A stretch of DNA of 64,000 nucleotides from Acidobacteriota bacterium (GCA_023389035.1 JAEWFC010000031.1:130261-194260), one strand, 5' to 3'. Positions 44,408 through 53,723 are shown, counted from the first letter of the stretch. Numbers and translations: made by a program. Notes: generated by a model from the sequence alone, not told the origin.

Positions 44408-45343
44408 ATGCATTTTCCATTAAAGATCCGCGACGACGCACGCTTTGATGTCGTCGGTTTTGGCACGAACGCCGTAGACTTTTTGATCCGCGTTCCAAAT
44501 TATCCGGAGTTTAATTCTAAGGTCGAGATCGACGAGTACATTCAGGCTGCGGGCGGCGAGGTTGCGAGCACTATGGCCGGACTCAGTCGGCTAGGGCTTC
44601 GAACTGCATATGCCGGGCGGTTCGGCTCTGATGCGGCCGGTCAATTTGGAATGGAGAGCCTCGCCGATGACGGTGTCGACGTCAGCTTTGCCGAACGCAT
44701 TGACGGAGCCCGAACTCAGATCGCATTCATTGTAATAGATGTGCGGAGCGGAGAACGGACCGTGCTTTGGCAACGCGACAGAAAGCTTTCTTATGCGTCA
44801 GACGAAGCTCCGCTAGATGCGGCTCGCTTGGGAAAGGTGCTGCACCTGACGCCGCACGACGCATTTGCCTGCATCGAAATGGCCAAGGCTGCTCGGGATG
44901 CCGGAACAATAATCTCCACCGATGTCGACAACGTCTTTGACGGAATGGAGGATCTGCTTCCGCTTGTTGACGTTCTTATCACGTCACACGATGTTCCCGA
45001 ACGGCTCACCGGGATCAGCGAGCTCCGACCCGCAATGAAGCAAATGCAGCAGAGTTATGGTTGTCCGGTGGTCGGCGTCACGCTCGGAGATGCAGGATCG
45101 ATCATGCTTTCCGGCGGCGAATTTTGTGAAACGTCGGGCTTTGCGGTGCCCGGAGGATGTCAGGATACGACCGGAGCCGGAGACGCTTTTCGTGTGGGGT
45201 TGATCTACGGAATGTTGACCGGCCAAAGCATCGCTGAGAGCTCGCGTGCGGCAAATGCGGTTGCCGCACTCAAATGCAGGGCGATCGGTGCACGTACCGC
45301 GCTACCTGACGACTCAGAACTTAGATCGTTTCTAAAACAGTGA
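44408..45343 (+). CDS. PfkB-family carbohydrate kinase
   Basis: Ribokinase-like sugar or nucleoside kinase of 311 residues. It has the N-terminal FDVVGFGTNAVDFLIRVP, the substrate-side AAGGEVASTMAGLSRLG (GG-x-x-x-N/S region), and the C-terminal PfkB signature CQDTTGAGDAFRVGLIYGML with catalytic aspartate in GAGD. The exact substrate is not visible. It stands alone and converges on the dienelactone hydrolase gene, stop to stop with no gap. Confidence 0.87.
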   Translation: MHFPLKIRDDARFDVVGFGTNAVDFLIRVPNYPEFNSKVEIDEYIQAAGGEVASTMAGLSRLGLRTAYAGRFGSDAAGQFGMESLADDGVDVSFAERIDGARTQIAFIVIDVRSGERTVLWQRDRKLSYASDEAPLDAARLGKVLHLTPHDAFACIEMAKAARDAGTIISTDVDNVFDGMEDLLPLVDVLITSHDVPERLTGISELRPAMKQMQQSYGCPVVGVTLGDAGSIMLSGGEFCETSGFAVPGGCQDTTGAGDAFRVGLIYGMLTGQSIAESSRAANAVAALKCRAIGARTALPDDSELRSFLKQ

Positions 45344-46009
45344 TTACAGGTGCTCATTGAAGAACGCGAGCGCGTTAGCCCAAGCATCCCTCGCGGCGTT
45401 AGCGTCATATACTTCCGGCCGCGTGTTATTAAAGAATGCGTGGTCCGCCTCATACTTCAACGTACGCACGGGAAGCTCGTATCGCTCGGCAGCGTCTTCG
45501 AGCGATGCGACCTTTTCAGGGTTGATCCAAGCATCCTTTGTCCCTGAGATGAACAAGGTCGGCACGCGAAGCTTTTTCAAGATATCTTCTTCAGGGATAT
45601 CTCCATAGAAAGGCACAGCCGCTGACAACCCCTCGAGCGTACACGCCGCCCTCAGTGCGAACGTCCCGCCCATGCAGTAGCCGGTTATCCCGAGGTGAGA
45701 GAAACCGTGCTCGTTCACTGCCGCCTTGATGCACGCATCGATCGTAGCAAGCCCGTCTTCGCTCGAGAGAGCACCCATCATCTTTGACGCTTCGTCCGGG
45801 TCCTTCGCGAGCTTCCCGCGATATAGGTCGGGAGCGAATGCGGTGTAGCCCTCATCGGCGTATCGCCCCGTGATGTCCTTTACGTGATCGTTCAGTCCCC
45901 ACCATTCCTGCACGACGATCACTGCCTTCCCGTTGCTGTTGTCAGGGAATGCTGCAAATGTCGTGGTGTCGCCGCTGAACGTTTCGAGCTTAATGGTCTC
46001 AGTTCTCAT
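45344..46009 (-). CDS. Dienelactone hydrolase family protein
   Basis: Alpha/beta hydrolase of 221 residues. It has VVQEWWGLNDHVKDITGRYADEGYTAFAPDLYRG, in which the EWWG segment supplies the acid partner of the nucleophile, the nucleophile elbow GYCMGG with cysteine, ISGTKDAWI with the aspartate, and EADHAFFN with the histidine. The Cys-Asp-His triad is typical of DLH. Aromatic degradation genes are absent, so the natural substrate may be another lactone or ester. Confidence 0.9.
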   Translation of the reverse strand: MRTETIKLETFSGDTTTFAAFPDNSNGKAVIVVQEWWGLNDHVKDITGRYADEGYTAFAPDLYRGKLAKDPDEASKMMGALSSEDGLATIDACIKAAVNEHGFSHLGITGYCMGGTFALRAACTLEGLSAAVPFYGDIPEEDILKKLRVPTLFISGTKDAWINPEKVASLEDAAERYELPVRTLKYEADHAFFNNTRPEVYDANAARDAWANALAFFNEHL

Positions 46010-46060
46010 AGAAAATGTTCCTCTTGCTCACCGATTATATTCGCCATTCACCGATAAGCG

Positions 46061-46093
46061 AAAACAAAAAAGGACGACGTATTAACGCCGTCC
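46061..46093 (-). terminator. Intrinsic terminator after the TonB receptor gene
   Basis: Nine-position stem (GGACGGCGT with ACGTCGTCC on the minus strand, one mismatch), four-base loop, then TTTTTTGTTTT. It lies 23 bases past the stop of the receptor gene. Confidence 0.9.
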
Positions 46094-46115
46094 ATTGCGA
46101 TTATTTACACGAGAC

Positions 46116-48353
46116 CTAAAATACTCTGATCGTGTAGCCAAAACGGATCCCTCGTCCGATCTCCGGCATCAGGTCCTTAATGAAATTGACGTGATTGCGA
46201 TAAAGCTTGTTCGTCAGGTTATACGCATTGAACGTAAATATGTGTGCGTAATGTTGGCTTGCGATCGTGTACGATCCGCTGACGTTGAGCAGCCCATAAC
46301 CGGCGGTTCTCGTCTCCAGCGGAAATATCTTATCCTGCGCGGCGGCAAAGACAGCCTCAGGCCGCAGTGATAAGGAACGATACCGCAGGTCCAATCCAAC
46401 CCGGCCGCGTGCCGGCGGAATCCTCGGAACGTTCAGTCCGCTATCGGTAAGCCGGGCTCGCACGTAATCAAAGCTCGCGAAACCGCCGATGTTATCGTTG
46501 AATCGAGCTTCTGCATTCAGTTCGACGCCGAGATATTTTGCGTCTTCCTGCTCAAATCTCGCTACAGGCAGGCCGTCCTCGATGTCTACGTCGCCGTCAC
46601 CGTCTTCATCCTGCGGCGCGAGATACACGTAGTCTTTCAGGCCGTAATAATAAACGTCACCAAAGAAGCTGAAACGACGCGATTGATGACGCAGCGAAAG
46701 ATCAACACCGTTCGCGGTCTCACGCCGCAGGTTGGGGTTACCGATCTCGAAAGTTACGTTACCGATATGCGGCCCGTAATTGTAAAGCTCCTCGAGCGCC
46801 GGCGCCCGATTCGCATGTGTGTAGTTAGCGACAAATGCACCGCCTTCCCAAAGTCCGACGTTAATGCCCGCGCCGCCCGAAAAAGCGGTAAAGCTCCGGT
46901 CGATCAGTTCCGGATTCTCCGGACGATATCGGTTGTTCTCGATCCGGCCGCCAAATTGGAATTTGAATCTGCCAAAGTCCAGTTCTTCAAGGGCGAATGC
47001 GGAGAATGCATTATGGTCGACCTGCCCGTCGATAAGCTGTTCCTCGCCCTCAACCTGATACTGTCGATTAAGGCCCTCAAACCCAAAGCGGCCTGTCAAT
47101 TTGCCATACCTTTGCTGCTCAAATACTGAGCGGTACGAAAGAGTCTTGTTATCAAAGATCGTTCCAATTTCGTCGATCCCGTCCTCGATCTCGATCTCTT
47201 TGTGCCGATAATTAGTGTAATCAAGACTGTAGTTTACGCCGCTTAGAAAAGGGTTGGTCAGCTCTCGGAAACCGCCGGTAAACCTTAAATTGTGCCGCCG
47301 AAGCCGCAGGTCGACCTCCACCTCTTCTTCGTGTGGTTCCTCGCCCTCTTTGTGATGGTGCTCGTGAAATTCACCTGCGAACGGAACGCCGTATCGGCGG
47401 ATGTCGAGCGAATAGCTGCCGCTAAAAAACGCCTTGTCCGCGTAATAGCCCGCACCGAAGGATCCCGTGTTCGAGCGCGTAGCCGAGTTCTCGATACGTC
47501 CGATCGGTGTGCTGTAGTCGCCGGTCCGCTGTGCGCTCAGATTCCCACGAAACATCCAGTTCTTGATCCCGTATTCAAGACCGCCCGCGGCTCCGGCTTG
47601 TTGGTCAGCGGTTCCGCCCACGCCCGTAAAAAAGCCGCGGAATCCGTCATGAAATCGATTATCGTGATGGCTGATGACATTGACGACACCGCCGATCGCA
47701 TTGCTGCCGTACAGTAGTGTCGCCGGGCCTTTTACGACCTCGATCCTTTCCGCAGAAAGCGGATCGGTGGACTCGCCATGGTCACCTGACTGCGAACCGA
47801 TAGAACCATTGCGAACGCCATCCTGCAGAACCAGAACCCGGTCGCCGTCGAAGCCGCGGATAACCGGCCTCGAAGAACCGGGGCCGAAGCTTCGTTTTGC
47901 TACGCCAACCTCGTGTTCGAGAACCTCGCCGAGCGAGCTCGACGCCTTTTCTGTGATGCAGGTCGAGCCGACAGATGTTACGGTCTGAAACGAATCGAAG
48001 ACCGACTGATCTTCACCGGTTAGCGTCACCGTCACTGCTTCCCTGACGGCGACGATCTCAAGCTGAAAGTTGACCGTTTGCGCAGCGCCGGCGGCTACAG
48101 TGATCGGCAGTGTCCTGTCGACGAAACCGTCAAGATGGACCAGCAGCGAGTAGCGCCCGGCGGGAACGTCGGTGAACGAATAGTTACCGTCAGCGTCTGT
48201 GCGGGTTGCGCGGTTGAGTTGAAGGATCTGTACGCTCGCGTCATGAAGCGGCGTGTCAGTGCCAAAGGTGACCTTACCGCCAACGCTCGCACCCTGTGCG
48301 AACGCGGCAGCGGAGCCGGCGATCATCAATACGAATATCTGCAGAAGTTTCAT
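46116..48353 (-). CDS. TonB-dependent outer-membrane receptor, ZnuD-like, with carboxypeptidase-regulatory N-domain
   Basis: A 745-residue receptor with a clear signal peptide (MKLLQIFVLMIAGSAAAFAQ). Residues 22-105 form a CarboxypepD-regulatory/CNA-B-like domain (VTFGTDTPLHDASVQIL, YSFTDVPAGRYSLLVHLDGF). The plug begins near residue 125, with PVIRGFDGDRVLVLQDGVRNGSIG and ERIEVVKGPATLLYGSNAIGGVVNVIS. A loop at about residues 325-345 is packed with His and Glu (EFHEHHHKEGEEPHEEE). This plug and loop type is typical of ZnuD-like zinc receptors. The barrel ends in GIRFGYTIRVF, with the usual terminal aromatic residue. Substrate zinc or another divalent metal is inferred from the loop. Confidence 0.88.
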   Translation of the reverse strand: MKLLQIFVLMIAGSAAAFAQGASVGGKVTFGTDTPLHDASVQILQLNRATRTDADGNYSFTDVPAGRYSLLVHLDGFVDRTLPITVAAGAAQTVNFQLEIVAVREAVTVTLTGEDQSVFDSFQTVTSVGSTCITEKASSSLGEVLEHEVGVAKRSFGPGSSRPVIRGFDGDRVLVLQDGVRNGSIGSQSGDHGESTDPLSAERIEVVKGPATLLYGSNAIGGVVNVISHHDNRFHDGFRGFFTGVGGTADQQAGAAGGLEYGIKNWMFRGNLSAQRTGDYSTPIGRIENSATRSNTGSFGAGYYADKAFFSGSYSLDIRRYGVPFAGEFHEHHHKEGEEPHEEEVEVDLRLRRHNLRFTGGFRELTNPFLSGVNYSLDYTNYRHKEIEIEDGIDEIGTIFDNKTLSYRSVFEQQRYGKLTGRFGFEGLNRQYQVEGEEQLIDGQVDHNAFSAFALEELDFGRFKFQFGGRIENNRYRPENPELIDRSFTAFSGGAGINVGLWEGGAFVANYTHANRAPALEELYNYGPHIGNVTFEIGNPNLRRETANGVDLSLRHQSRRFSFFGDVYYYGLKDYVYLAPQDEDGDGDVDIEDGLPVARFEQEDAKYLGVELNAEARFNDNIGGFASFDYVRARLTDSGLNVPRIPPARGRVGLDLRYRSLSLRPEAVFAAAQDKIFPLETRTAGYGLLNVSGSYTIASQHYAHIFTFNAYNLTNKLYRNHVNFIKDLMPEIGRGIRFGYTIRVF

Positions 48354-48469
48354 CGTGATACTGAACTAAGACGGAATATTTCGGTCGATTGTTCAGGATA
48401 GCGAGGAATTCTGCCTGAGCGGCGGATTTTCAACGAACTGCCCGAAACGGGCGATGGATGGTTTTGACG

Positions 48470-49252
48470 CTACATTTTCAGTAGCTTTTCACGAAGGATC
48501 CGTGACTGGTGGCGGCTGGACGGAATCTGTTGGCCGTTAGTAAGCCGGACCTCATACGTGCCGCCGGGCAGCGGGACAAAGCTATCGACGTGGTCCATAT
48601 TGACCAAAGCTCCACGCGAAACACGCACGAACGTGGTCTCATCGAGTCTCTGCTCCAGGTCTTTTAGCCGAAAATTTATCGTGTATCGTTGGTCGCCCTC
48701 AGCGAGATGGATCCGCAGCAACTCGCCGTCAGCGATCACCGAAGCGATGTCTTCCACGGAGACAAGCCGGATCTCGTCGCGCACACGGATCGGTATGCGA
48801 CTTAATGGCTGGACCTTACTGTCTGCTGCGTACGTCTCGGCTGCGGATCGAAGCTTAGCGTTTTGGTCTGCCCGAGCGCCCTCGGCCTTTAGCCTTTCGG
48901 CGGCGCGATTAAGTGTCTCAGTCAGGCGCTCTTGCTCGACCGGTTTGAGCAGATAATCGACCGCGTTAAGCTCGAACGCTTTCACAGCAAACTCATCGAA
49001 AGCGGTCACAAACGCAACCAGCGGCAGTTCGTCGTTTGAAAGCTGCCGTACGGCATCCATGCCGTTCATCTGCGGCATTTGAAGATCGAGCAACGCAAGG
49101 TCCGGTTTGACGGTCCGGATCAGCTCAACAGCGTCAGCCCCGTTCTCCGCCTCGCCGACCAGCTCGGCCATGCCGGTCGCGAGCAGCACTTTCTTTAAGA
49201 ACTCCCGTGCCGGCCGCTCGTCATCAGCGACGATCACTCTAAGTTTGGTCAT
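48470..49252 (-). CDS. LytR/AlgR-family response regulator (LytTR DNA-binding)
   Basis: A 260-residue response regulator. The receiver has acidic DDERPAREF, the phosphoacceptor in LALLDLQMPQMNG (near residue 57), VTAFDEFAVKAF and the lysine in LLKPVEQERL. The LytTR domain fills residues 155-258, with PIRVRDEIRLVSVEDI and FVRVSRGALVNMDHV. It directly follows the LytS-type kinase with an ATGA overlap and forms a cognate pair. The TonB receptor lies downstream on the same strand, after 116 bases, and could be a target. Confidence 0.93.
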   Translation of the reverse strand: MTKLRVIVADDERPAREFLKKVLLATGMAELVGEAENGADAVELIRTVKPDLALLDLQMPQMNGMDAVRQLSNDELPLVAFVTAFDEFAVKAFELNAVDYLLKPVEQERLTETLNRAAERLKAEGARADQNAKLRSAAETYAADSKVQPLSRIPIRVRDEIRLVSVEDIASVIADGELLRIHLAEGDQRYTINFRLKDLEQRLDETTFVRVSRGALVNMDHVDSFVPLPGGTYEVRLTNGQQIPSSRHQSRILREKLLKM

Positions 49253-51138
49253 CGGCCGATCGCCTCGCTATGAGCAGTCTCTACGTCCGCATCATTCCCC
49301 ACCAGATCGCCTGATGCTCTGATAGGAAGCCTGACCCTCGAAGTGCTTCCATTCGTATCGATCGACAGCTCAAAAGACGCTCGGCCGCCATAGTAGCGCT
49401 CAAGCCGCTCGATTATGTTTTTTGTTCCGATCCCGCTGACGCCATGGGGCGTGTTAGTAGAACGTCCGCTGCCCGTATCTGTGACATACAGCAAAAGTTC
49501 GCCGTCCTCGGCACTCGCCCCGATCGTGACCTTGCCGCCGGCACGATTCTCGGCGATCCCGTGCTTTATCGCATTTTCGACAAGAGGCTGCAGTATAAGT
49601 GCCGGCACACGGATCCCTTCGAGGTTGTTATCAATATCGATCGAGACCTCGAGCTTCTCCTCGAACCTTGCACGCTCGATATCCAAATAACTGCGGATCA
49701 AGTTCAGCTCACTGCCGAGCGTCGTAAATTCGGCGGTCGAGCTAAGCACGCCGCGGAGCAGCTTGGTCAGGTGGATGAGCGTTTCAAATGCTTTATCGGG
49801 TGAAGTTTGAATTAGGTAGCCGATCGTGGTCAGCGCGTTGAATAGGAAATGCGGGTTGATCTGAGCGCGCAATGCCGTGAGCTGTGCCTCGGTCGCGAGC
49901 TTAGCTATCTCGTTCTCTCGCAATTCGCGGTCGCAGCGCTCATGCGTCACCCGCAGCCCGTCGATCTTTCTCGCGGCGATCAGCGAGACACTCTCCAGAA
50001 CGGTGACCTCATCTGACAACAGCCGCCTGCCGCCCTCGAACTTACCTAGCCTGATCGAATAGAACGGCCCTTCGTGCGTCGGAACCTGAATGATCGCGCC
50101 GTCGCGTTCGACACTGACCGAAATGGCATTTGTCGCGACGAGTTCGCGAGCCGAGGTCGTGTCACGTTCGGACGCGGTCAACGCATTGCCAAGTTCACCG
50201 GCGACAATATCCAATACAGCCTGGATCGACTCAGCTTCATCAATTCGTTCGCTGATCTTCGCCTGGAGTTCGTTATAATCCGGCCTTTTGAGCAGAGCAC
50301 GGTCAACCAGCATGACGGCGAATCGATATATCGACGGATAAGCAAGTGCTGTCGCGATCCACAATGCAAGCATTACCGCTGTCGCCTGCACATCGGTCGC
50401 GCCGTGATCCTCATGCAGCCGCGACATCGGCACACCGATGAAGGCATAGAGAGCTATAGCCACGCCCGCAAGCAGGATCACCGAAACGGCGCGCTTCAGG
50501 AATAGGTCAGCGAATGCAAAGCGGTAATTTTGATAGAGAATAACGAGAGCAAGCGGCAGCGACGATTGGTGTGCCAGCAGTTCGACCGGCCAGGATTTCT
50601 CATCGCCCGGAAAACTCAAATGCAGAGCTCCCGCAGCGAAAATAAGCAGGGCCGTTCCCCAGGTCGCCTTACGCTCCAAAGCTTCGCGATAGTTCAAGAC
50701 CAGCAGCACTGCCGCGAGCACGACCGCCCCCATCGTCAGTATCTGCAGCGCAAGAGCGGACGGCGCAGCGCCCGAAGCCAAAGCATTGAAAAAGTGAAGT
50801 ATCGTCGCGGTCGCGCTCAACGTGTAAGCAAGGCCGATCGGCCACATCCGCAGCCGCGGCGTCAATGCGGAATGTACGACGACCGACGGAAGAAATCCGA
50901 GCGCCGAATACGCGGCAGCTGCAAGCAGCGGAGAAACGCTCCAGCCGATATCCTTTTGCACTATCACGGCGAGTTCGCCCGCATTCCAGATAAGCCCTAG
51001 TGCCGCCGTCGCACCAAGCAGTACACGAACACTTCCGCGACCGGCGCGCGCCACCATCACCGCCAACATCGCGTAAAGAGCGATACCGACCGTGAAGCCG
51101 ATCACGTTGACCAACGATGCTGCGCTCGAGCTATCCAT
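49249..51138 (-). CDS. LytS-type sensor histidine kinase with polytopic membrane sensor
   Basis: A 629-residue kinase. The N-terminal half has about eight to nine helices (residues 8-285) with no recognised ligand domain, then a weak GAF-like region (about 300-390). The His_kinase domain has QINPHFLFNALTTIGYLI, with the histidine near residue 435 in the PHFLFN motif. An HATPase follows with LVENAIKHGIAENRAGGK and HGVSGIGTKNIIERLERYYGG. Its last bases overlap the regulator start (ATGA). Members of this class often sense cell-wall, peptide or metabolite signals. Confidence 0.92.
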   Translation of the reverse strand: MDSSSAASLVNVIGFTVGIALYAMLAVMVARAGRGSVRVLLGATAALGLIWNAGELAVIVQKDIGWSVSPLLAAAAYSALGFLPSVVVHSALTPRLRMWPIGLAYTLSATATILHFFNALASGAAPSALALQILTMGAVVLAAVLLVLNYREALERKATWGTALLIFAAGALHLSFPGDEKSWPVELLAHQSSLPLALVILYQNYRFAFADLFLKRAVSVILLAGVAIALYAFIGVPMSRLHEDHGATDVQATAVMLALWIATALAYPSIYRFAVMLVDRALLKRPDYNELQAKISERIDEAESIQAVLDIVAGELGNALTASERDTTSARELVATNAISVSVERDGAIIQVPTHEGPFYSIRLGKFEGGRRLLSDEVTVLESVSLIAARKIDGLRVTHERCDRELRENEIAKLATEAQLTALRAQINPHFLFNALTTIGYLIQTSPDKAFETLIHLTKLLRGVLSSTAEFTTLGSELNLIRSYLDIERARFEEKLEVSIDIDNNLEGIRVPALILQPLVENAIKHGIAENRAGGKVTIGASAEDGELLLYVTDTGSGRSTNTPHGVSGIGTKNIIERLERYYGGRASFELSIDTNGSTSRVRLPIRASGDLVGNDADVETAHSEAIGR

Positions 51139-51283
51139 TCACCACGATAGAACCTTATACCACGTGTCGTTTTGCGATAACTTATTCTAACAAATTGTAA
51201 TAACCGGCGAACGAACTGTAGAATTTACTCTGCAAGCCGAAGAGTCCCGCTAACCATTAAACGTAAGCACGAGGTTCCAACTA

Positions 51284-51814
51284 GTGAAACGACTATTCAT
51301 ATTGCGTCACGCCAAGTCTTCATGGAACGACGCATCTCTTTCGGATTTCGAACGCCCGCTTAATGACCGCGGTCGGAGGGTCGCTCCATTCATGGGTGAG
51401 CTGATGGCAAAGCGCGGCTGGGTGCCGGACGTATTTTTCAGTTCGCCCGCCGAGCGCGCCATGCAGACCGCTCAATTGGTCAAGGACAGCTCTGGGTTCA
51501 GCTCACCGCTGATCCTCGACGACCGCATTTACGAAGCAAGTCCACAGACATTAAAGCTTGTTGTATCGGGCTTCAGTCAAGACCTTTCGTCCGCCGCCGT
51601 CGTCGGACACAATCCGGGTATCGAGGGATTTATTCGTCTTGCCACGGGCCGCGACGAACGGATCCCGACCGCCACATTGTCCATTATTGACCTCGACGTC
51701 ACAGACTGGAGCGACATCATCGATACGCCCGGCACGCTCGTAGAGATCATTCGGCCTAAAGAAGAGATGGCCCGCCTGTCGGACCAGAACGAGGCCGGAC
51801 GCTACGCCAGGTAA
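51284..51814 (+). CDS. sixA: Phosphohistidine phosphatase SixA
   Basis: A 176-residue histidine phosphatase of the RHG class. The start is GTG 51284 with GAGG nine bases upstream. It shows the phosphate loop LFILRHAKSSW with catalytic histidine, the later GHNPGIEGFI histidine and the arginine-bearing SPAERAMQTAQL. SixA-type enzymes dephosphorylate phosphohistidine in Hpt domains or the nitrogen PTS. It ends immediately before the 11-bp direct repeats in front of the phoB-like gene. Confidence 0.93.
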   Translation: MKRLFILRHAKSSWNDASLSDFERPLNDRGRRVAPFMGELMAKRGWVPDVFFSSPAERAMQTAQLVKDSSGFSSPLILDDRIYEASPQTLKLVVSGFSQDLSSAAVVGHNPGIEGFIRLATGRDERIPTATLSIIDLDVTDWSDIIDTPGTLVEIIRPKEEMARLSDQNEAGRYAR

Positions 51815-51858
51815 TTAACATTCCCGTAACATTCCGTTCACACGCCCTTAAGCCGCGG
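51815..51858 (+). promoter_or_regulatory. Pho-box-like 11-bp direct repeats upstream of the phoB-like gene
   Basis: Starting right after the sixA stop, three to four direct repeats occur with an 11-bp period: TTAACATTCCC (51815), GTAACATTCCG (51826), TTCACACGCCC (51837) and a weaker TTAAGCCGCGG (51848). PhoB/PhoP-family regulators bind tandem 11-bp half-sites of this kind, often TTAACA- or TTCACA-like. The position in front of its own gene suggests autoregulation. The exact binding consensus of this organism is unknown. Confidence 0.5.
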
Positions 51859-51917
51859 AGCATAAACTGTCGCTAATCTGAGTTGAATTCCTTACAATTT
51901 CAGATGCGGGACAATGT

Positions 51918-52604
51918 ATGCTCCAGAGTATCTTGATCATCGAGGACGACGCGGACATCGCCGAAAGTCTTCACTACAATTTCAAACGCGAGGGTTACCG
52001 TGCGACCGTCGCTGAGTCCGGCGAGAAAGGCCTGCGGATCGCGCTCGATGAAAAGACCGCGCCGTCGCTGATCGTGCTCGATTTAATGCTTCCCGGAATG
52101 AGCGGAATGGAATTGTGCCGCCGCCTGCGCCGCGAACCTGCCACCGAGCACACGCCGATCATCATGCTTACCGCAAAGGCCGGCGAGGGCGACAAGATAG
52201 CCGGTCTCGATTCCGGAGCCGACGATTACATCGTCAAACCATTTTCGGTCAAAGAGGTCGTCGCGCGTGTCCGTGCCGTGCTAAGGCGATCCGAAAAAGA
52301 AGGCTCGCCGCGATACGAAGACCCGCAGCTTACAGTCGATTTCGACGATATGCGTGTCCTTTGCAAGGGCGACGATGTTAAGCTGACGCGTAAGGAATTT
52401 GCACTGCTTTCGCATCTTATCCAGAATTCCGGCCGCGTCGCGACACGCCAGCAGCTGCTCGATAACGTGTGGGGCTACAGCTATTTCGGCGATACGCGAA
52501 CGCTCGATGTCCACATTCGCAGGCTGCGTCAAAAAATGGGCGATTGCGGCGCCTGCATCGAAACGGTCGTCGGCGTAGGCTATAGATTTCTTGGTGCGAA
52601 ATGA
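51918..52604 (+). CDS. phoB: PhoB-type OmpR-family response regulator
   Basis: A 228-residue response regulator. The receiver has IIEDDADIAES, the phosphoacceptor in IVLDLMLPGMSG (near residue 54), IIMLTAKAGEGDKIAGLDSGADDYIVKPF and the threonine/lysine switch residues. The winged-helix output domain covers about 130-225, with LTRKEFALLSHLIQNSGRVATRQQLLDNVWGY and RTLDVHIRRLRQKMG, closest to PhoB/PhoP. It overlaps the downstream kinase by four bases (ATGA). No pst genes are in the window, so the phosphate link rests on sequence similarity and the repeats upstream. Confidence 0.87.
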   Translation: MLQSILIIEDDADIAESLHYNFKREGYRATVAESGEKGLRIALDEKTAPSLIVLDLMLPGMSGMELCRRLRREPATEHTPIIMLTAKAGEGDKIAGLDSGADDYIVKPFSVKEVVARVRAVLRRSEKEGSPRYEDPQLTVDFDDMRVLCKGDDVKLTRKEFALLSHLIQNSGRVATRQQLLDNVWGYSYFGDTRTLDVHIRRLRQKMGDCGACIETVVGVGYRFLGAK

Positions 52605-53719
52605 GGTTTGGTGAGCGGGTCGCGAGTTCGGTTCGAATTGCCGAGCGGCCGGTCGAGACATTGTCAGCAAGCGAGATAATACTTGAGAGCTTTTTGAATG
52701 CGGCCCGCGGCGGCGTGATCGTCGTCGATGGGTCGCTACGCGTCGTTGCTGCAAATCTGCCTGCCCGCCAAGCCTTTACCCGCGAGGGCACGCGGCTCGA
52801 TGGCAGCCGCATCAGCGAGATATTCCGTGATCTAAAACTGCATGACGCCTTTCGCCGGGCAGTTGTCGATGGAAAACAGACCGATCTCAAGCTGGAGCTG
52901 GGTTTTCGGTCGCCGCGTGTTTACGACATTCATACGTCGCCGATATCACACGCGGCGTCTCGCCACGCCATCGGTTTTTTTCAGGACGTAACGCAGGTCG
53001 AGCGGCTGGAAAGGGTTCGCCAGGAATTTCTCTCGAATATCTCGCATGAGCTGCGAACACCGCTCACATCGATCATGGCATTCGTCGAAACGCTCGAGGA
53101 CGGTGCGATCGACGATCGCGAAAATAACCGTCGCTTCCTATCGGTCATCCGCCGCAACGCCGAGCGAATGAACTGCCTCATCTCTGATATTTCCGAGCTT
53201 TCGATGATCGAGTCCGGCAACGTCACGATAGAAAAAGGCCTGGTTCGCATCTCAAATATCGTTGAGGATATTTTTGCAAGCCTTTCCGCCCGTGCGGCCG
53301 ATCGCGACATCGAGCTGGTAAACGCTATTCCCGGCGACGCTCGTGTTTTCGCCGACCCCTCGCGCATCGAGCAGATGCTCACGAATCTGATCGATAACGC
53401 CATTAAGTTCAACATCGACCATGGCCGCGTCAGCGTCGAACTGAACGAGGATGCCGGCAACTCGCTGATCTCGGTCACTGATACAGGCGAAGGCCTAAGA
53501 CCCGACCAGCTCGGCCGCATCTTTGAACGTTTTTATCGCGTTGACCGCGGACGAACCCGCGAGGTAGGCGGCACCGGGCTCGGCCTCGCGATCGTAAAAC
53601 ATCTCGCCCGTTTACACGGCGGCGAGGTGCTCGTTACATCCTCGCTTGGCCGCGGAACCACCTTCGTGATCAAGCTTCCTTTCGGACACGCATCGGCTCC
53701 GGCTTCGGGCCGGGATTAA
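52601..53719 (+). CDS. phoR: PAS-domain sensor histidine kinase, PhoR-like, without transmembrane helices
   Basis: A 372-residue kinase. A PAS-like domain lies at about residues 27-130 (ARGGVIVVDGSLRVVAANLPARQAF through IGFFQDVTQVERLERVR). The HisKA domain has FLSNISHELRTPLTSIMAF with the phosphorylated histidine near residue 150. The HATPase has NLIDNAIKFN, SVTDTGEGL and GGTGLGLAIVKHLARLHGG. This architecture is the soluble part of PhoR, but the N-terminal membrane segments of typical PhoR are missing. It should be cytosolic or rely on a partner such as PhoU for input. It overlaps the phoB-like gene (ATGA) and is followed by carD. Confidence 0.87.
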   Translation: MRFGERVASSVRIAERPVETLSASEIILESFLNAARGGVIVVDGSLRVVAANLPARQAFTREGTRLDGSRISEIFRDLKLHDAFRRAVVDGKQTDLKLELGFRSPRVYDIHTSPISHAASRHAIGFFQDVTQVERLERVRQEFLSNISHELRTPLTSIMAFVETLEDGAIDDRENNRRFLSVIRRNAERMNCLISDISELSMIESGNVTIEKGLVRISNIVEDIFASLSARAADRDIELVNAIPGDARVFADPSRIEQMLTNLIDNAIKFNIDHGRVSVELNEDAGNSLISVTDTGEGLRPDQLGRIFERFYRVDRGRTREVGGTGLGLAIVKHLARLHGGEVLVTSSLGRGTTFVIKLPFGHASAPASGRD

Positions 53720-53723
53720 AAAT

